A stretch of 64,000 nt of DNA from Aureimonas altamirensis. Lineage in GTDB: Bacteria; Pseudomonadota; Alphaproteobacteria; Rhizobiales; Rhizobiaceae. The stretch lies in the NCBI RefSeq assembly GCF_023702225.1, contig NZ_JAMQCO010000009.1, positions 62,001 to 126,000 on the forward strand, given 5' to 3'. Made by a program: the position numbers and the translations under genes. The notes below the pieces were generated by a model. The model was not told the DNA's origin and searched no databases. It worked only from the letters and a program-made list of their open reading frames with translations. This document shows positions 1 through 8,990 of this stretch, piece by piece; position 1 is the stretch's first letter; each line of letters starts with the position of its first letter.

Positions 1-1
1 G

Positions 2-382
2 GTCGCGGTCGTCGACGGAGCGAAGTTGAGCTTGTTCCGAAATACGGGCGACGAGCAGAATCCCAGCCTGGAGCCGGTTGACGCGGGCGACATCGATACG
101 TCCAATAAAAGCGGTGGTATCGGCCATGCCAGCAGCTCCGCCAACCCCGACGACAATACGCAGGACGAGGACGGTTTCGTGACCGGAGTGGTCGCCGCGC
201 TGAACGAGAAGGCCATAACCGGCAAGGTGACGAGCCTCGTCATCATCGCCGCTCCACGCGCTTTGGGCGAAATGCGCAAGCATTACCACGCCAAGCTGAG
301 CCAGGCCCTGATCGGGGAATTGTCGAAGGATTTGACCGGACAGTCGAGCGACGAGATCCTCAAGGCGATCGCCGCAGGCTGA
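2..382 (+). CDS. Host attachment family protein, C-terminal part (5' end cut by window)
   Basis: The frame is open from the first bases of the window, so the true start lies upstream; the TTG at 26 is probably internal. The visible start, with VVDGAKLSLFRNTGDE, and the end, LSKDLTGQSSDEILKAI, match the alphaproteobacterial 'host attachment protein' family (related to baeRF/eRF1-like proteins). That family typically opens with a VADGxKA..L.N.GD pattern and closes with a dKDLT...i.e.L pattern. The family name comes from a plant-attachment phenotype in Agrobacterium; its biochemical role is not settled. The middle (residues about 25-55) is acidic and low in complexity. A hairpin and T-run directly at the stop codon probably end transcription. 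Confidence 0.7.
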   Translation, partial: VAVVDGAKLSLFRNTGDEQNPSLEPVDAGDIDTSNKSGGIGHASSSANPDDNTQDEDGFVTGVVAALNEKAITGKVTSLVIIAAPRALGEMRKHYHAKLSQALIGELSKDLTGQSSDEILKAIAAG

Positions 383-403
383 CGCGATCGGCGATCGCGT
401 TTT
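382..403 (+). terminator. Rho-independent terminator
   Basis: An 8-bp perfect stem (acgcgatc/gatcgcgt) with a 3-nt loop starts at the last base of the stop codon of the host-attachment gene and runs into four T residues. Its position makes it the likely terminator of that gene. Confidence 0.6.
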
Positions 404-475
404 AGTCTGGAGCGTCATCGGCGGCCGGCTCTGCACCGTCACACGATCTGCGGGCCGACCGCTGCAAGCGGACAC

Positions 476-510
476 GAAAAAGCCGCTGGGGATCTCACCC
501 AACGGCTCCG
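476..510 (-). terminator. Terminator hairpin for a leftward transcript
   Basis: Read on the minus strand, AGCCGTTGGG and CCCAGCGGCT pair around a 7-nt loop with one internal mismatch, followed by TTTTT. It faces left, so it implies a minus-strand transcript coming from the otherwise gene-poor stretch to its right. It could instead be half of a bidirectional terminator shared with the hairpin at 382-403. Confidence 0.45.
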
Positions 511-781
511 GCGCTCTCTGCAGAGATATGCAATTCCGATGGCTCAACTCGCCAGTACATCCGTGGTCGGACGAAACATCGAAATCTTGAGCGCATCAAC
601 CTCTCGGGGACGCGCTGCACAAGGTCAATATGGGCCTGCGTGAGCGAGAAGTCAACCGCCGCGCCGGCGATCGACGCGAATGATTATGCGAAAGAGAGAA
701 AAGTTGCGCCTGCGCAGATCATCATGAAGGCGACCAAGGCGAACGAGCGCTGCCAGTCGCGGCCTTTCTTCCTGACCGAGA

Positions 782-970
782 TCAAGACGGGTGCTCCAGG
801 GGAAGCCGCTGTTCCGCGTCACGTGCCAGGCGCAGTGCCCGCAAGCGCGCACTTTTTGCCTTCGTTGTCGATATCGCTGTCAAGGCGGTTATGGAACTCG
901 CACCGCCCGAGCTGACGATCGGCATGAAGAGCTTTTCAGCGAGCAGGCGCTGATCGGATGGGTTTTTCAT
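782..970 (-). CDS. Possible small basic protein (weak candidate)
   Basis: A 62-residue frame starts at an ATG with AAGAAAG six bases upstream. It contains TTKAKSARLRALRLARDAE, a pattern seen in small uncharacterised rhizobial proteins in which an 'aktarLRaLRLakea' segment recurs. Nothing else in the protein is recognisable, and the N-terminal half looks unconstrained. A terminator facing the right way lies about 270 bp downstream. It could easily be a chance frame. Confidence 0.22.
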   Translation of the reverse strand: MKNPSDQRLLAEKLFMPIVSSGGASSITALTAISTTKAKSARLRALRLARDAEQRLPLEHPS

Positions 971-1217
971 GGAAACTTTCTTACCGGGCGTGTGATCTTG
1001 TCACGCGATTGCGCGGAAAACCCGGAGGCAGCCGTGGCTGCTGAGGTTCATATGGGGATCCTATCCGATTTTTCCATGGCTTTGTTCCTCGTTGGGCGCA
1101 AACGCCGCACTGAAATCATAGGAACGACTTCGGACGGCCCGGTGTTGGCCTTTCATCAGGAAGAGCCGGTCACCGGGGCCTTGGAGGGCGCGGTGCCGAA
1201 CATCAGGAGACCTTACC

Positions 1218-1514
1218 ATGGGCGAGAAGCTGACAGCACAGTTCGAGACGCGACGCGACGCGGAGATGGCGGTCGAGCGTCTGGTGCAGGAACATGAGGT
1301 CGAGCGCGGCTCGATCCTTATCTCGCCGGTCGGCGAAGACAATTCTGCCGGCGAGGAACCGGGCGGAAGCGACGCCAGGAGCGGGGAACCAAGCACGGAA
1401 GCGCGGACCGACCCGAAATTGGAAGGGCTGATCGAGGTATCGGTCGATCTTCAGGACGACACGAAGGTCGATGCTATTCGCGGCGCATTCACCGAGTTCC
1501 AAGGCAGGGAATAG
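1218..1514 (+). CDS. Conserved small acidic hypothetical protein
   Basis: A 98-residue protein with a clear ribosome-binding site (AGGAG, seven bases before the ATG). The first 35 residues (TAQFETRRDAEMAVERLVQEH) look like the helix and strand of a ferredoxin-like or ACT-like fold. A charged linker follows (residues about 40-70, rich in G, E and D), and a second strand-helix unit (GLIEVSVDLQDDTKVDAIRGAF) closes the protein. This resembles short alphaproteobacterial proteins of unknown function that begin with a 'F.t...Ae.Av..L' segment. It stands alone, transcribed towards the tRNA. No function can be assigned. Confidence 0.6.
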   Translation: MGEKLTAQFETRRDAEMAVERLVQEHEVERGSILISPVGEDNSAGEEPGGSDARSGEPSTEARTDPKLEGLIEVSVDLQDDTKVDAIRGAFTEFQGRE

Positions 1515-1635
1515 GTGCTTCGCTGGCATTTGGTAGGCTTTTGGCCTCTAAGCTGCTGCCGGTTGCGTGGACACGAGCTTTGGGAAAACTCCGAAGTCCT
1601 AGCCAGTCTTCTTCCCGATATGCCGGCATTAAAAG

Positions 1636-1712
1636 TGGTAGCGGAGGAGGGACTTGAACCCCCGACACGCGGATTATGATTCCGCTGCTCTAACCAACTG
1701 AGCTACTCCGCC
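1636..1712 (-). tRNA. tRNA-Met (CAT), elongator type
   Basis: The minus strand folds into a full cloverleaf. It has an acceptor stem GGCGGAG/CTCCGCT (first pair G-U), D-arm GCTC/GAGC, anticodon stem GCGGA/TCCGC with loop ATCATAA (anticodon CAT), variable region GTGTC, T-arm GGGGG/CCCTC and discriminator A. The 3' CCA is encoded. The paired first acceptor position, rather than the unpaired C-A of initiator tRNAs, points to elongator tRNA-Met; tRNA-Ile2 (lysidine-modified CAT) is a less likely reading. Confidence 0.95.
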
Positions 1713-1815
1713 ACGCAAGGCCGTAGGCCCGTAGCAAACCGCCAGACGCTGCGTGGACGGTGGCGCGATATAGGAAAAGCGCCGCGATCCTGTCAAGCGG
1801 TTCGCGGCGCGAATA

Positions 1816-2052
1816 TCACTCGGAACGAAGATACGGCTCGACCGGGCCGGTCAACTTCATCGTCAGCGGCTTGCCGCGCCTGTCTACCGACTTGCCCAGG
1901 CTGACCCGCACCCATCCCTCGCTGACGCAATATTCCTCGACATTGGTCTTCTCTTCGCCCTTGAAGCGAATGCCGATGCCCTTCTGCAGCAGGTCTTCGT
2001 CGTAATAGGGGCTGTCGGGATCCACGGACAGGCGATCCGGCAAATCGGACAT
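1816..2052 (-). CDS. DUF3297 family protein
   Basis: A 78-residue protein starting MSDLPDRLSVDPDSPYYDE. The pattern (DRLSV.P.SPyyDe..L..gigirF.G.ek.nVeEYcvsEGWVrv) is that of DUF3297, a small family widespread in Proteobacteria. The start is set by AAGGA about nine bases before the ATG; the frame is open further upstream, but that part is not conserved in character. It is divergent from the idonate dehydrogenase gene. The function is unknown. Confidence 0.8.
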   Translation of the reverse strand: MSDLPDRLSVDPDSPYYDEDLLQKGIGIRFKGEEKTNVEEYCVSEGWVRVSLGKSVDRRGKPLTMKLTGPVEPYLRSE

Positions 2053-2193
2053 TGAAAAATCCTTCGTTTCCATCGATTGCATGGCGCGCCAATAGACCAT
2101 TTGGCGATCATGCGAAACCGCCCGGATCGCAGCCTGTGGACAGCGGCGCGCCATTGACTCGCCCCGCCTCGTGCGGCACACAGCCGAAATGCT

Positions 2194-2216
2194 ATTGGTC
2201 AGGCCAATTGCCTGAC
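2194..2216 (+). promoter_or_regulatory. GntR-type operator upstream of the sugar-acid genes
   Basis: ATTGGTCAGGCCAAT (2194-2208) is a near-perfect inverted repeat of the ATTGGT...ACCAAT type recognised by FadR-subfamily GntR regulators of hexuronate/aldonate genes (UxuR/ExuR-like). It overlaps a second perfect repeat, GTCAGGC-N5-GCCTGAC (2198-2216). Both end about 20 bp before the idonate dehydrogenase start. The regulator itself is not in the window. Confidence 0.5.
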
Positions 2217-2236
2217 ATCGCCATGGGATGGAAAGC

Positions 2237-3277
2237 ATGAGCACCACCGCACGCGCCGCCAAGATCTTCGCACCGGAGGACCTGCGTTTCGTGGACGAGG
2301 CGCTGCAGCCCGTTGCGCCCGGCATGGTGCGCGTCGCCTTCGGCGCGGGAGGCATATGCGGCTCCGACATGCACTATTTCCGCCATGCGCGTACGGGCGA
2401 TTTCGTGGTCACCTCTCCTCTGACGCTGGGCCACGAAGTGGCGGGCACTATCTCGGCACTCGGCGAGGGCGTCGCCGGCCTTGCCGTCGGCGACCGCGTG
2501 GCGGTGAACCCGTCGCGCTGGTGCGGCCACTGCAAGCCGTGTCTCGAAGGTCGTGAAAACCTGTGCGAGAATATCTATTTCATGGGTTCGGCGTCCAAGA
2601 CGCCGCATATGGCCGGCGGCTTCGCAACCGAGTTCGACGCCGTGCCGGCACAATGCGTCAAGATACCGGACGGCCTGCCCATGGAGGCGGCCGCGCTTGC
2701 CGAGCCGCTGTCCGTCTGCCTGCATGCCGTATCGCGCGCCGGCGACATGACGGGTCGGCGCGCCCTGGTGATGGGCGCGGGCCCGATCGGGCTGCTGACG
2801 GCCATGGTGGCACGACACAAGGGCGCTTCGCAGGTGGCGATGGCCGATATCGCGGCGGGCCCGCTGGCTTTCGGACAGAAGCTCGGCTTTTCCCCCGTCG
2901 TGGACGTATCGAAGCAGGATCTGTCCGAGGGGCTCGGGACGCCGCCGGACGTCGTCTTCGAGGCGACCGGTTCGCCGGCCGGCCTGAACGCGGCGATCAA
3001 GGCCGTGCGACGCGGCGGCACCATCGTGCAGATCGGCAACCTCGCCGCCGGGGAACTGCCCGTGCTCGCCAATTCCGTCATGTCCAAGGAGATCGACCTC
3101 CTCGGGTCCTTCCGCTTCGGCAACGTGTTCGAGGAAGCGGTCGGGCTGATCGCCTCCGGAACCATCGACGTGACCGCGCTGATTACGGCGCGACGTCCCT
3201 TGCCCGATGTGGTCGAGGCATTCCGCCTGGCGCTGGATCGCTCGCAGAGCGTCAAGGTGATGCTGACCGCCGCCTGA
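2237..3277 (+). CDS. L-idonate 5-dehydrogenase-like zinc alcohol dehydrogenase
   Basis: A 346-residue medium-chain dehydrogenase that should oxidise L-idonate to 5-keto-D-gluconate, or a related polyol/aldonate, with NAD(P). The catalytic-zinc region CGSDMHYF is near residue 41, followed by LGHEVAGTI. Structural-zinc cysteines lie in CGHCKPCLEGRENLC, and the Rossmann motif is VMGAGPIGLL. The second ATG (2237) is preferred because GGATGGAAAGC precedes it; an ATG at 2228 has no binding site. A mannitol/mannonate-type dehydrogenase follows after 32 bp, and a GntR-type operator lies upstream. Together these point to sugar-acid catabolism. Sorbitol or threonine dehydrogenase activity cannot be excluded from sequence. 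Confidence 0.8.
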   Translation: MSTTARAAKIFAPEDLRFVDEALQPVAPGMVRVAFGAGGICGSDMHYFRHARTGDFVVTSPLTLGHEVAGTISALGEGVAGLAVGDRVAVNPSRWCGHCKPCLEGRENLCENIYFMGSASKTPHMAGGFATEFDAVPAQCVKIPDGLPMEAAALAEPLSVCLHAVSRAGDMTGRRALVMGAGPIGLLTAMVARHKGASQVAMADIAAGPLAFGQKLGFSPVVDVSKQDLSEGLGTPPDVVFEATGSPAGLNAAIKAVRRGGTIVQIGNLAAGELPVLANSVMSKEIDLLGSFRFGNVFEEAVGLIASGTIDVTALITARRPLPDVVEAFRLALDRSQSVKVMLTAA

Positions 3278-3309
3278 CGCAGCCACAGCCCAGACAGGAT
3301 GGACCTCGC

Positions 3310-4779
3310 ATGACCGAACGCCTCTCCGACGCCACCCTTGCCGCCCTCGAGCCGAGGATCGCGCGCCCTGCCTACGACCGCAGCTCGCTGAAGCATGGGA
3401 TCGTCCATCTCGGTGTCGGAGCGTTCCACCGGGCGCACCAGGCCGTCTACACCGAGGCGGTCCTGAACGGCGGCGATACCGACTGGGGCATCCTCGGCAT
3501 CTCCTTGCGCTCTCCCGATACACGCGATGCGCTGGCGCCGCAGGACGGCCTTTATGCCGTGGCGGTGCGCGATGCCACGGGCGAGAGCCTGCAGGTCGTG
3601 GGGGCGATTTCTTCTCTTCTGGTCGCTCCGGAATCGCCATCCGCCGTGCTCGACGCCCTGACGGCCCCCGATACGAGGATCGTCAGCCTGACGGTGACCG
3701 AAAAGGGATACTGCCACAAGCCGGCGACCGGCGAGCTCGACGAGGCCAATGCCGATATCGTGCACGATCTGGGTGCTCCGGCGACGCCGAAAAGCGCCAT
3801 CGGCTATCTGGTCGAGGCGATTGCACGCCGGCGCGCGGCCGGGCTGGCGCCCTTCACGGTGCTGTCCTGCGACAATCTCCCGTCAAATGGCGAGACGGTG
3901 CGCCGTGTCGTCATGCGCTTCGCCGCGCTGCGCGATCCTGAACTGGCCGCCTATATCGGCGGGTCGGTGACATTTCCGTCGACCATGGTGGACAGGATCG
4001 TTCCGGCGACCACCGACGCCGACCGCCAGACCGTAGCCGATGCGCTCGGACTGGTGGACGCCTGGCCGATCGCGACCGAGCCTTTCAGCCAATGGGTCGT
4101 GGAGGACCGCTTCGCCAGCGGCCGGCCGGCCTGGGAAGACGCGGGCGTGACCTTCGTCGACGATGTAGAGCCCTTCGAACTGATGAAGCTGCGGCTTCTG
4201 AACGGCAGCCACTCCACGCTGGCCTATCTCGGATACCTCGCCGGGCACGAGACCGTGCACGCCACGATGACGGCGCCCGGTTTCGAGGCGCTGGTGCGCG
4301 GGCTGATGGAGGAGGAGGCCATTCCCACGCTTCCGCCGATCGCCGGGTTCGACATGCGCGCCTATGGCGGCGAGTTGCGGGAGCGATTCCGTAATCCAGC
4401 CCTGAAACACCGGACCTGGCAGATCGCCATGGACGGATCCCAGAAGATCCCGCAGCGGCTGCTGAACACGATCCGGGCCTGCCGCGCCGCAGGCCGCGAG
4501 CATGAGCGACTGTCGCTCGGCGTGGCGGCCTGGATGCGCTATGTGATGGGCACAGACGAGCAAGGCCGCCCCATCGACGTCCGCGATCCACTGGCCGCCC
4601 GGATGACGGCCGGGCTGGCCGGCAGGACATCGGCGCGGGACGTGGCTGAAGCCCTGTTCGGCCTTGGCGTCTTCGGCGACGACCTGCCCGCAGACACAGG
4701 CTTCGTGGACAGCCTGACGGCGCAACTCGACCGGCTGATGCGCGAGGGCGCGGCCAGGGTGGCGGCAAGCTTCGACTGA
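3310..4779 (+). CDS. Mannitol dehydrogenase family protein (fructuronate reductase / mannitol 2-dehydrogenase type)
   Basis: A 489-residue long-chain polyol dehydrogenase starting MTERLSDATLAAL, with AGGAT upstream of the ATG. The N-terminal NAD-binding domain opens with IVHLGVGAFHRAHQAVY, the hallmark of this family. The C-terminal domain has the catalytic region FELMKLRLLNGSHSTLAYLG with Lys and the Asn/His pair, and later QKIPQRLL. The family includes mannitol 2-dehydrogenase, arabinitol dehydrogenase and mannonate oxidoreductase (UxuB). The idonate dehydrogenase just upstream suggests a sugar-acid substrate, but substrate choice is inference. The stop codon abuts the stop of the convergent MATE gene. 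Confidence 0.82.
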   Translation: MTERLSDATLAALEPRIARPAYDRSSLKHGIVHLGVGAFHRAHQAVYTEAVLNGGDTDWGILGISLRSPDTRDALAPQDGLYAVAVRDATGESLQVVGAISSLLVAPESPSAVLDALTAPDTRIVSLTVTEKGYCHKPATGELDEANADIVHDLGAPATPKSAIGYLVEAIARRRAAGLAPFTVLSCDNLPSNGETVRRVVMRFAALRDPELAAYIGGSVTFPSTMVDRIVPATTDADRQTVADALGLVDAWPIATEPFSQWVVEDRFASGRPAWEDAGVTFVDDVEPFELMKLRLLNGSHSTLAYLGYLAGHETVHATMTAPGFEALVRGLMEEEAIPTLPPIAGFDMRAYGGELRERFRNPALKHRTWQIAMDGSQKIPQRLLNTIRACRAAGREHERLSLGVAAWMRYVMGTDEQGRPIDVRDPLAARMTAGLAGRTSARDVAEALFGLGVFGDDLPADTGFVDSLTAQLDRLMREGAARVAASFD

Positions 4780-6177
4780 TCAGGCCCCATAGAGCAGGGC
4801 GCCGCGGCGCTCTCGCCGCAGGAAGCGTCCCGTCATCAAGGCGGCGGAAGCGGCAAGACCGATGGCAAGGCCCCACCAGATGCCGATACCGCCCCAGCCG
4901 GCGACGAAGGCCAGCGTATAGGCCGTCGGCATGCCGATGCCCCAATAGCTGAGGATGGCGATCAGCATCGGCACCCTTGTATCGCGAAGGCCGCGCAACG
5001 CGCCGCTGGACAGGACCTGAATCGTATCGACCAACTGGAACGCCGCTGCGACGGCCACGAAGGGCACGGCATAGGCCAGAACCTGCGCGGAGCGCGGATC
5101 CGCCTCGTCGAGATAGAGCCCGATCAGCGCATAGGGCAGCGTCCAGAAGATGAGGGCGGCAAGCGATGCCACCGCCACGCCGACGCCGACCGCGGTACGC
5201 GCCGCGCGTGAGATCCCGGCAGGATCGCGCCGGCCATAGGCCCGTCCGACGCGTACCGTCGCCGCCCCGGCAAGGCCCAGCGGCACCATGAAGGCGATGC
5301 TGGCGAGTTGCAGTGCGATGCCGTGCGCCGCAAGCTGCAACGGGCCGAACCAACCCATCATGATCGAGGTGGCGGTGAACAGGCCGACTTCCGCCACGAT
5401 GGTTGCCCCGATGGGCCAGCCGAGCCGGAGCACCTCGCGGAAGGCCGGCCAGTCGGGCCGCAGGAAGCGCACGAAGAGCTCATAGCCGCGCAGCAGCGGG
5501 TGACGCGCGCAATACAGGAACAGGAAAAGCGCGACGGCAGACACGGCTATCAGCGTGGCGAGCCCGGAGCCCGCCATGCCCATTGCGGGCAGGCCGAAAT
5601 GCCCGAAGATCAGCGCGTAGTTGAGTGCCGCATTGACCACGACGCCGATGACGAGCGCAAGGAGCACGACGCGCGGGCGCTCTATCGCGCTGAGAAACGA
5701 GCGCAGCACCATGACGAACAGTTGCAGGACAAGCGACCACTGCAGCACTCGCATGTACTGGCCGGCCAGGGCGGCGATATCGGGCTGCTGGCCAAGCGCC
5801 TCGAGAACCGGCTCGGCGAACCACAGGGGGACCATGAACACGGCGGAGTATGCGAATACGGCCCATAGCCCCATGCGGACCGACCGGCGAATGCCGCGCG
5901 TGTCGCCGGCACCGGCCGCATTGGCGGCCAGCGGCATCACCGCGTAGGCGAGGCCGGAGCCGAACATCCATACCACGAAAAACATCTGCCAGCCCAGCAC
6001 GGCGGCAGCCAGTTCCAATGGGCCGAGCCAGCCGAGCATCACCGTGTTGGTGACGTTCATGCCGACTTGTGCGAGTTGCGCGCCGATCAGCGGCAGGCCG
6101 AGAGCGAGGGTCGATTTGAGGTGGAAAGCCCACGAGCCGCCATTCGTGCGGGTCGCATCCGGGGCATCGGCGGACAT
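4780..6177 (-). CDS. MATE family multidrug efflux protein (NorM-like)
   Basis: A 465-residue inner-membrane protein with about 12 hydrophobic segments in two related halves, typical of MATE transporters that expel cationic drugs or metabolites against Na+ or H+. Family features include GLPLIGAQLAQVGMNVTNTVMLG in helix 1-2, LGWPIGATIVAEVGLF at the start of the second half, and AHGIALQLASIAFMVPLGL. The length matches NorM/DinF relatives. It is transcribed alone, convergent with the dehydrogenase gene and divergent from anmK. No drug specificity can be read from the sequence. Confidence 0.88.
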   Translation of the reverse strand: MSADAPDATRTNGGSWAFHLKSTLALGLPLIGAQLAQVGMNVTNTVMLGWLGPLELAAAVLGWQMFFVVWMFGSGLAYAVMPLAANAAGAGDTRGIRRSVRMGLWAVFAYSAVFMVPLWFAEPVLEALGQQPDIAALAGQYMRVLQWSLVLQLFVMVLRSFLSAIERPRVVLLALVIGVVVNAALNYALIFGHFGLPAMGMAGSGLATLIAVSAVALFLFLYCARHPLLRGYELFVRFLRPDWPAFREVLRLGWPIGATIVAEVGLFTATSIMMGWFGPLQLAAHGIALQLASIAFMVPLGLAGAATVRVGRAYGRRDPAGISRAARTAVGVGVAVASLAALIFWTLPYALIGLYLDEADPRSAQVLAYAVPFVAVAAAFQLVDTIQVLSSGALRGLRDTRVPMLIAILSYWGIGMPTAYTLAFVAGWGGIGIWWGLAIGLAASAALMTGRFLRRERRGALLYGA

Positions 6178-6296
6178 GATGGGCGTTTCCTCAGATTTTC
6201 TTTACCGCATTATGGCGGTTTACTCCGGTGGTTAGCGCATTGGATTCGGCTTGCGCAAGCTTTTCGGAAAGATCCCCGGCGTCGAAGGGAACGACC

Positions 6297-7415
6297 ATGG
6301 ATGATGGATGGGCCGTCGGCCTGATGACGGGTACGGCGCTGGACGGCAATGTGGATGTGGCCCTTCTGAAAACCGACGGAACCGATATCCTGGAACTCGG
6401 GCCGCAGGCGCTGGAGCCCTATCCCGCCGAGGTGACCCTCCTTCTGCGACAGGCGATGGCGGAAGCCGCGACGTGGAACTTCACGGGGCCGGAGCCGGCC
6501 CTGTTCCGCCAGGCTGAGGAAGCCCTGACACGCGCCCAGGCGGGCGCGGTGATGGCGGTTCTGGCGCGCGAGAACATCGAGCCGGCCGAGGTTTCGGTGA
6601 TCGGCTTTCATGGCCAGACGGTTCTGCACCGCGCCGCGACGTCCGCCCGGAAGGGGGCGAGCCGGCAACTGGGCGACGGCATGCTGATGGCCCGGCTGAC
6701 GGGTATCGCCACCGTCAGCGATTTTCGGGGAGCGGACATCGCCGCCGGCGGGCAGGGCGCCCCATTGGCCCCGGTCTACCACCGTGCCCTGTTGCGCCAT
6801 ATCGGAGCCGGCCCCGGCAGCGCGCTGCTCAACCTCGGAGGCGTCGGCAACATCACCTGGTGCGCGCCGGACGGTATGTTGCATGCCTTCGACACCGGCC
6901 CGGCCAACGCGCCGCTGGACGACTGGATATCTGCCCATACCGGCCGGGCGATGGACAGGGACGGGGCCATCGCGTCGTCCGGCATCGTCGACGAAGCGCG
7001 CCTGGCGCAGCTTGCCGGCCACCCTTATCTGACCGCGCCCTATCCCAAGTCGCTCGACCGGAACGACTTTACCTCGGCGCTCGCCGAGGGGCTTTCGCTG
7101 CCGGATGGCGCCGCCCTGCTATCGGCCTTTCCCGCCCTGTGCGTTGCCGCGGGATTGAAGCTCCTGCCCGGACGTGTGGACCGGATCATCGTTTCCGGCG
7201 GCGGCCGCAAGAACCCCGTCATCATGCGCGAAATCGCATCGCGATGCGGCGTGAAGGCGCTCGATGCCGACACGGTCGGCCTGCGCGGAGACGCCGTGGA
7301 AGCCGAGTGCTTCGCGTTGCTGGCCGTGCGCAGCCTGCATGGCCTGCCGTTGAGCTTCCCCGGCACGACCGGCGTTCCGCGTCCGATGACGGGGGGTGTC
7401 CTGTCCAGACCGTAA
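6297..7415 (+). CDS. anmK: Anhydro-N-acetylmuramic acid kinase
   Basis: A 372-residue ASKHA-fold kinase that converts 1,6-anhydro-MurNAc from cell-wall turnover to MurNAc-6-phosphate. The start [24 protein letters not shown] carries the family's phosphate-binding motif, and the GAAGGGA binding site fits this ATG rather than upstream codons. Other signatures are [46 protein letters not shown] and [13 protein letters not shown]. The family usually reads GTS-DG; here it is GTALDG. No mur etherase or NagZ gene is adjacent. Confidence 0.93.
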   Translation: MDDGWAVGLMTGTALDGNVDVALLKTDGTDILELGPQALEPYPAEVTLLLRQAMAEAATWNFTGPEPALFRQAEEALTRAQAGAVMAVLARENIEPAEVSVIGFHGQTVLHRAATSARKGASRQLGDGMLMARLTGIATVSDFRGADIAAGGQGAPLAPVYHRALLRHIGAGPGSALLNLGGVGNITWCAPDGMLHAFDTGPANAPLDDWISAHTGRAMDRDGAIASSGIVDEARLAQLAGHPYLTAPYPKSLDRNDFTSALAEGLSLPDGAALLSAFPALCVAAGLKLLPGRVDRIIVSGGGRKNPVIMREIASRCGVKALDADTVGLRGDAVEAECFALLAVRSLHGLPLSFPGTTGVPRPMTGGVLSRP

Positions 7416-7467
7416 GACCGTAGCGTCCAGCGCCGAGGCATCTTTCCGGCCCGTTTCGCGTTCAAGT

Positions 7468-7482
7468 CTGGAACGGTTACAG
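7468..7482 (+). promoter_or_regulatory. Inverted repeat upstream of the molybdenum oxidase operon
   Basis: CTGGAAC-G-GTTACAG is a 15-bp inverted repeat (one mismatch) ending 18 bp before the first oxidase gene. An almost identical element, CTGGAAC-G-GTTCCAG, lies upstream of ccmI at 41647-41661, so it may be a shared regulator site. Confidence 0.3.
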
Positions 7483-7500
7483 GGAAGGACGGCATCGGCC

Positions 7501-8004
7501 ATGAAACTGACGGTCAATGGCAGCGATCACACGCTGGACGTCGACATAAGGACGTCTCTTCTCGACGCGCTGAGGGAGCATCTCGCGCTGACAGGCACCA
7601 AGAAAGGGTGCGACCACGGACAATGCGGCGCATGCACGGTGCTGGTGAACGGTCGCAGGATCAATGCCTGCCTGACGCTCGCCGTCATGCACGAGGGTGA
7701 CGAGATCGTCACGATCGAGGGGCTGGGCATGCCCGGCAACCTCCATCCGATGCAGGAAAGCTTTCTCAAGCACGACGGATTTCAGTGCGGCTATTGCACG
7801 CCCGGCCAGATCACCTCTGCCGTCGGCATGCTGGGCGAGGTCAAGGATGGCTGGCCAAGCCATGCCACCGAGTTGCTGGACGGCGGAGCGGAACTGACCG
7901 ACGCGGAAATTTCCGAGCGCATGAGCGGCAATATCTGCCGCTGCTCCTGCTACCCCAACATCGTCGACGCAATCCGCGATGCAGCCGCGAAGGTGGACTC
8001 ATGA
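7501..8004 (+). CDS. Aldehyde oxidase/xanthine dehydrogenase-type 2Fe-2S subunit (PaoA-like)
   Basis: A 167-residue iron-sulfur subunit of a three-subunit molybdenum hydroxylase; it carries electrons from the Mo-cofactor subunit towards FAD. The plant-type [2Fe-2S] motif [16 protein letters not shown] is in the N-terminal domain, and the second cluster is bound by CGYCTPGQ and CRCSCYPN in the helical domain. Unlike E. coli PaoA it begins directly with [10 protein letters not shown] and has no twin-arginine leader, so the complex should be cytoplasmic. GGAAGGA lies upstream. The stop overlaps the next start (ATGA), so translation is probably coupled. Confidence 0.9.
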   Translation: MKLTVNGSDHTLDVDIRTSLLDALREHLALTGTKKGCDHGQCGACTVLVNGRRINACLTLAVMHEGDEIVTIEGLGMPGNLHPMQESFLKHDGFQCGYCTPGQITSAVGMLGEVKDGWPSHATELLDGGAELTDAEISERMSGNICRCSCYPNIVDAIRDAAAKVDS

Positions 8005-8990
8005 GGCATTTCGACTACGTCCGGCAAACCGAGCCGGCAGCAGCCGCCCTTGCGGCATCGGCGGACGGCGCGCGTTTCATCGCCGGTGGAACCAACCTTC
8101 TGGACCTGATGAAGCTTCAGGTCGAAACGCCTGAAACGCTCGTCGACATTTCCCGCCTGCCGTTGAAGGACATCGAGCCGGACGCGGACGGCGGGCTGCG
8201 TGTCGGAGCTCTCGTCACCAACAGCGATCTCGCTGCGGACCCGACCATCCGGCGGGACTATCCCGTGCTGTCGCGGGCGCTGCTGGCCGGCGCTTCGGGG
8301 CAGCTTCGCAACAAGGCGACGACCGGCGGCAACCTGCTGCAGCGGACTCGGTGCGGCTATTTCTACGAGACGAGCGCCGCCTGCAACAAGCGTCAGCCAG
8401 GTAGCGGCTGCGATGCCATGCAGGGATTCAACCGCATGCTGGCCATCCTCGGCACCTCGGACCAGTGTATCGCCGCGCACCCGTCCGACATGGCGGTTGC
8501 GATGCGCGCCCTGGATGCCGAGGTGGAGACCCTCGGCGCGCAGGGCGGCACACGGCGCATACCGCTACAGTCGTTCCACCGCGAGCCGGGCGATACGCCG
8601 CAGATCGAGACGACGCTGGAGCCCGGCGAGCTGATCACCGGCGTGGTGCTTCCGCCGCCGCCGGCCGGTCATCATGTGTATCGCAAGGTCCGCGACCGCG
8701 CCTCCTATGCCTTCGCCCTGGTGTCCGTGGCTGCCGTCGTCGCCGTGGAGGAGGGCCGGATCCAGTCCGCGCGCCTTGCTTTCGGCGGCATCGGCACGGT
8801 GCCATGGCGATCCCGCGCCGTCGAGGAGACCTTGGCCGGCGAGCGTCCGGAGCGCGCCCTGTTTCTGGACGCCGCGGATATCCTGCTTCGTGACGCTGTG
8901 GGCCACGGCGACAATGATTTCAAGATCGACCTCGCGCGCCGCACACTGGTTGCCGTGCTTGAGGAGACGACGGGAGGTTCGCGCGCATGA
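8001..8990 (+). CDS. FAD-binding subunit of molybdenum aldehyde oxidase (PaoB-like)
   Basis: A 329-residue CO-dehydrogenase-flavoprotein-like subunit. [14 protein letters not shown] is the FAD pyrophosphate-binding loop. [17 protein letters not shown] leads into [20 protein letters not shown], a cysteine-rich insertion like the one that holds an extra [4Fe-4S] cluster in Pao[20 protein letters not shown] matches PaoB closely. This insertion separates it from ordinary XdhB proteins and supports a PaoABC-type aldehyde oxidase. It overlaps both neighbours by 4 bp. Confidence 0.9.
   Translation: MRHFDYVRQTEPAAAALAASADGARFIAGGTNLLDLMKLQVETPETLVDISRLPLKDIEPDADGGLRVGALVTNSDLAADPTIRRDYPVLSRALLAGASGQLRNKATTGGNLLQRTRCGYFYETSAACNKRQPGSGCDAMQGFNRMLAILGTSDQCIAAHPSDMAVAMRALDAEVETLGAQGGTRRIPLQSFHREPGDTPQIETTLEPGELITGVVLPPPPAGHHVYRKVRDRASYAFALVSVAAVVAVEEGRIQSARLAFGGIGTVPWRSRAVEETLAGERPERALFLDAADILLRDAVGHGDNDFKIDLARRTLVAVLEETTGGSRA

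Larger units (their letters stand above)
383..1217. other. Gene-poor 0.8 kb stretch
   Basis: No convincing protein gene was found here. Short frames exist on both strands (for example a plus-strand frame from 640 and another from 791), but none shows a domain, and they overlap each other. The only structured elements are the leftward terminator at 476-510, a 12-bp palindrome (tctctgcagaga) next to it at about 515-526, and a weak minus-strand small-gene candidate at 782-970. Decayed genes or an unannotated small RNA read leftwards are both possible. Confidence 0.4.

Noticed and set aside
640-1297. Overlapping plus-strand frames at 640-915 and 791-1297
   Set aside because: They overlap each other in different frames, lack good binding sites and show no recognisable domain.
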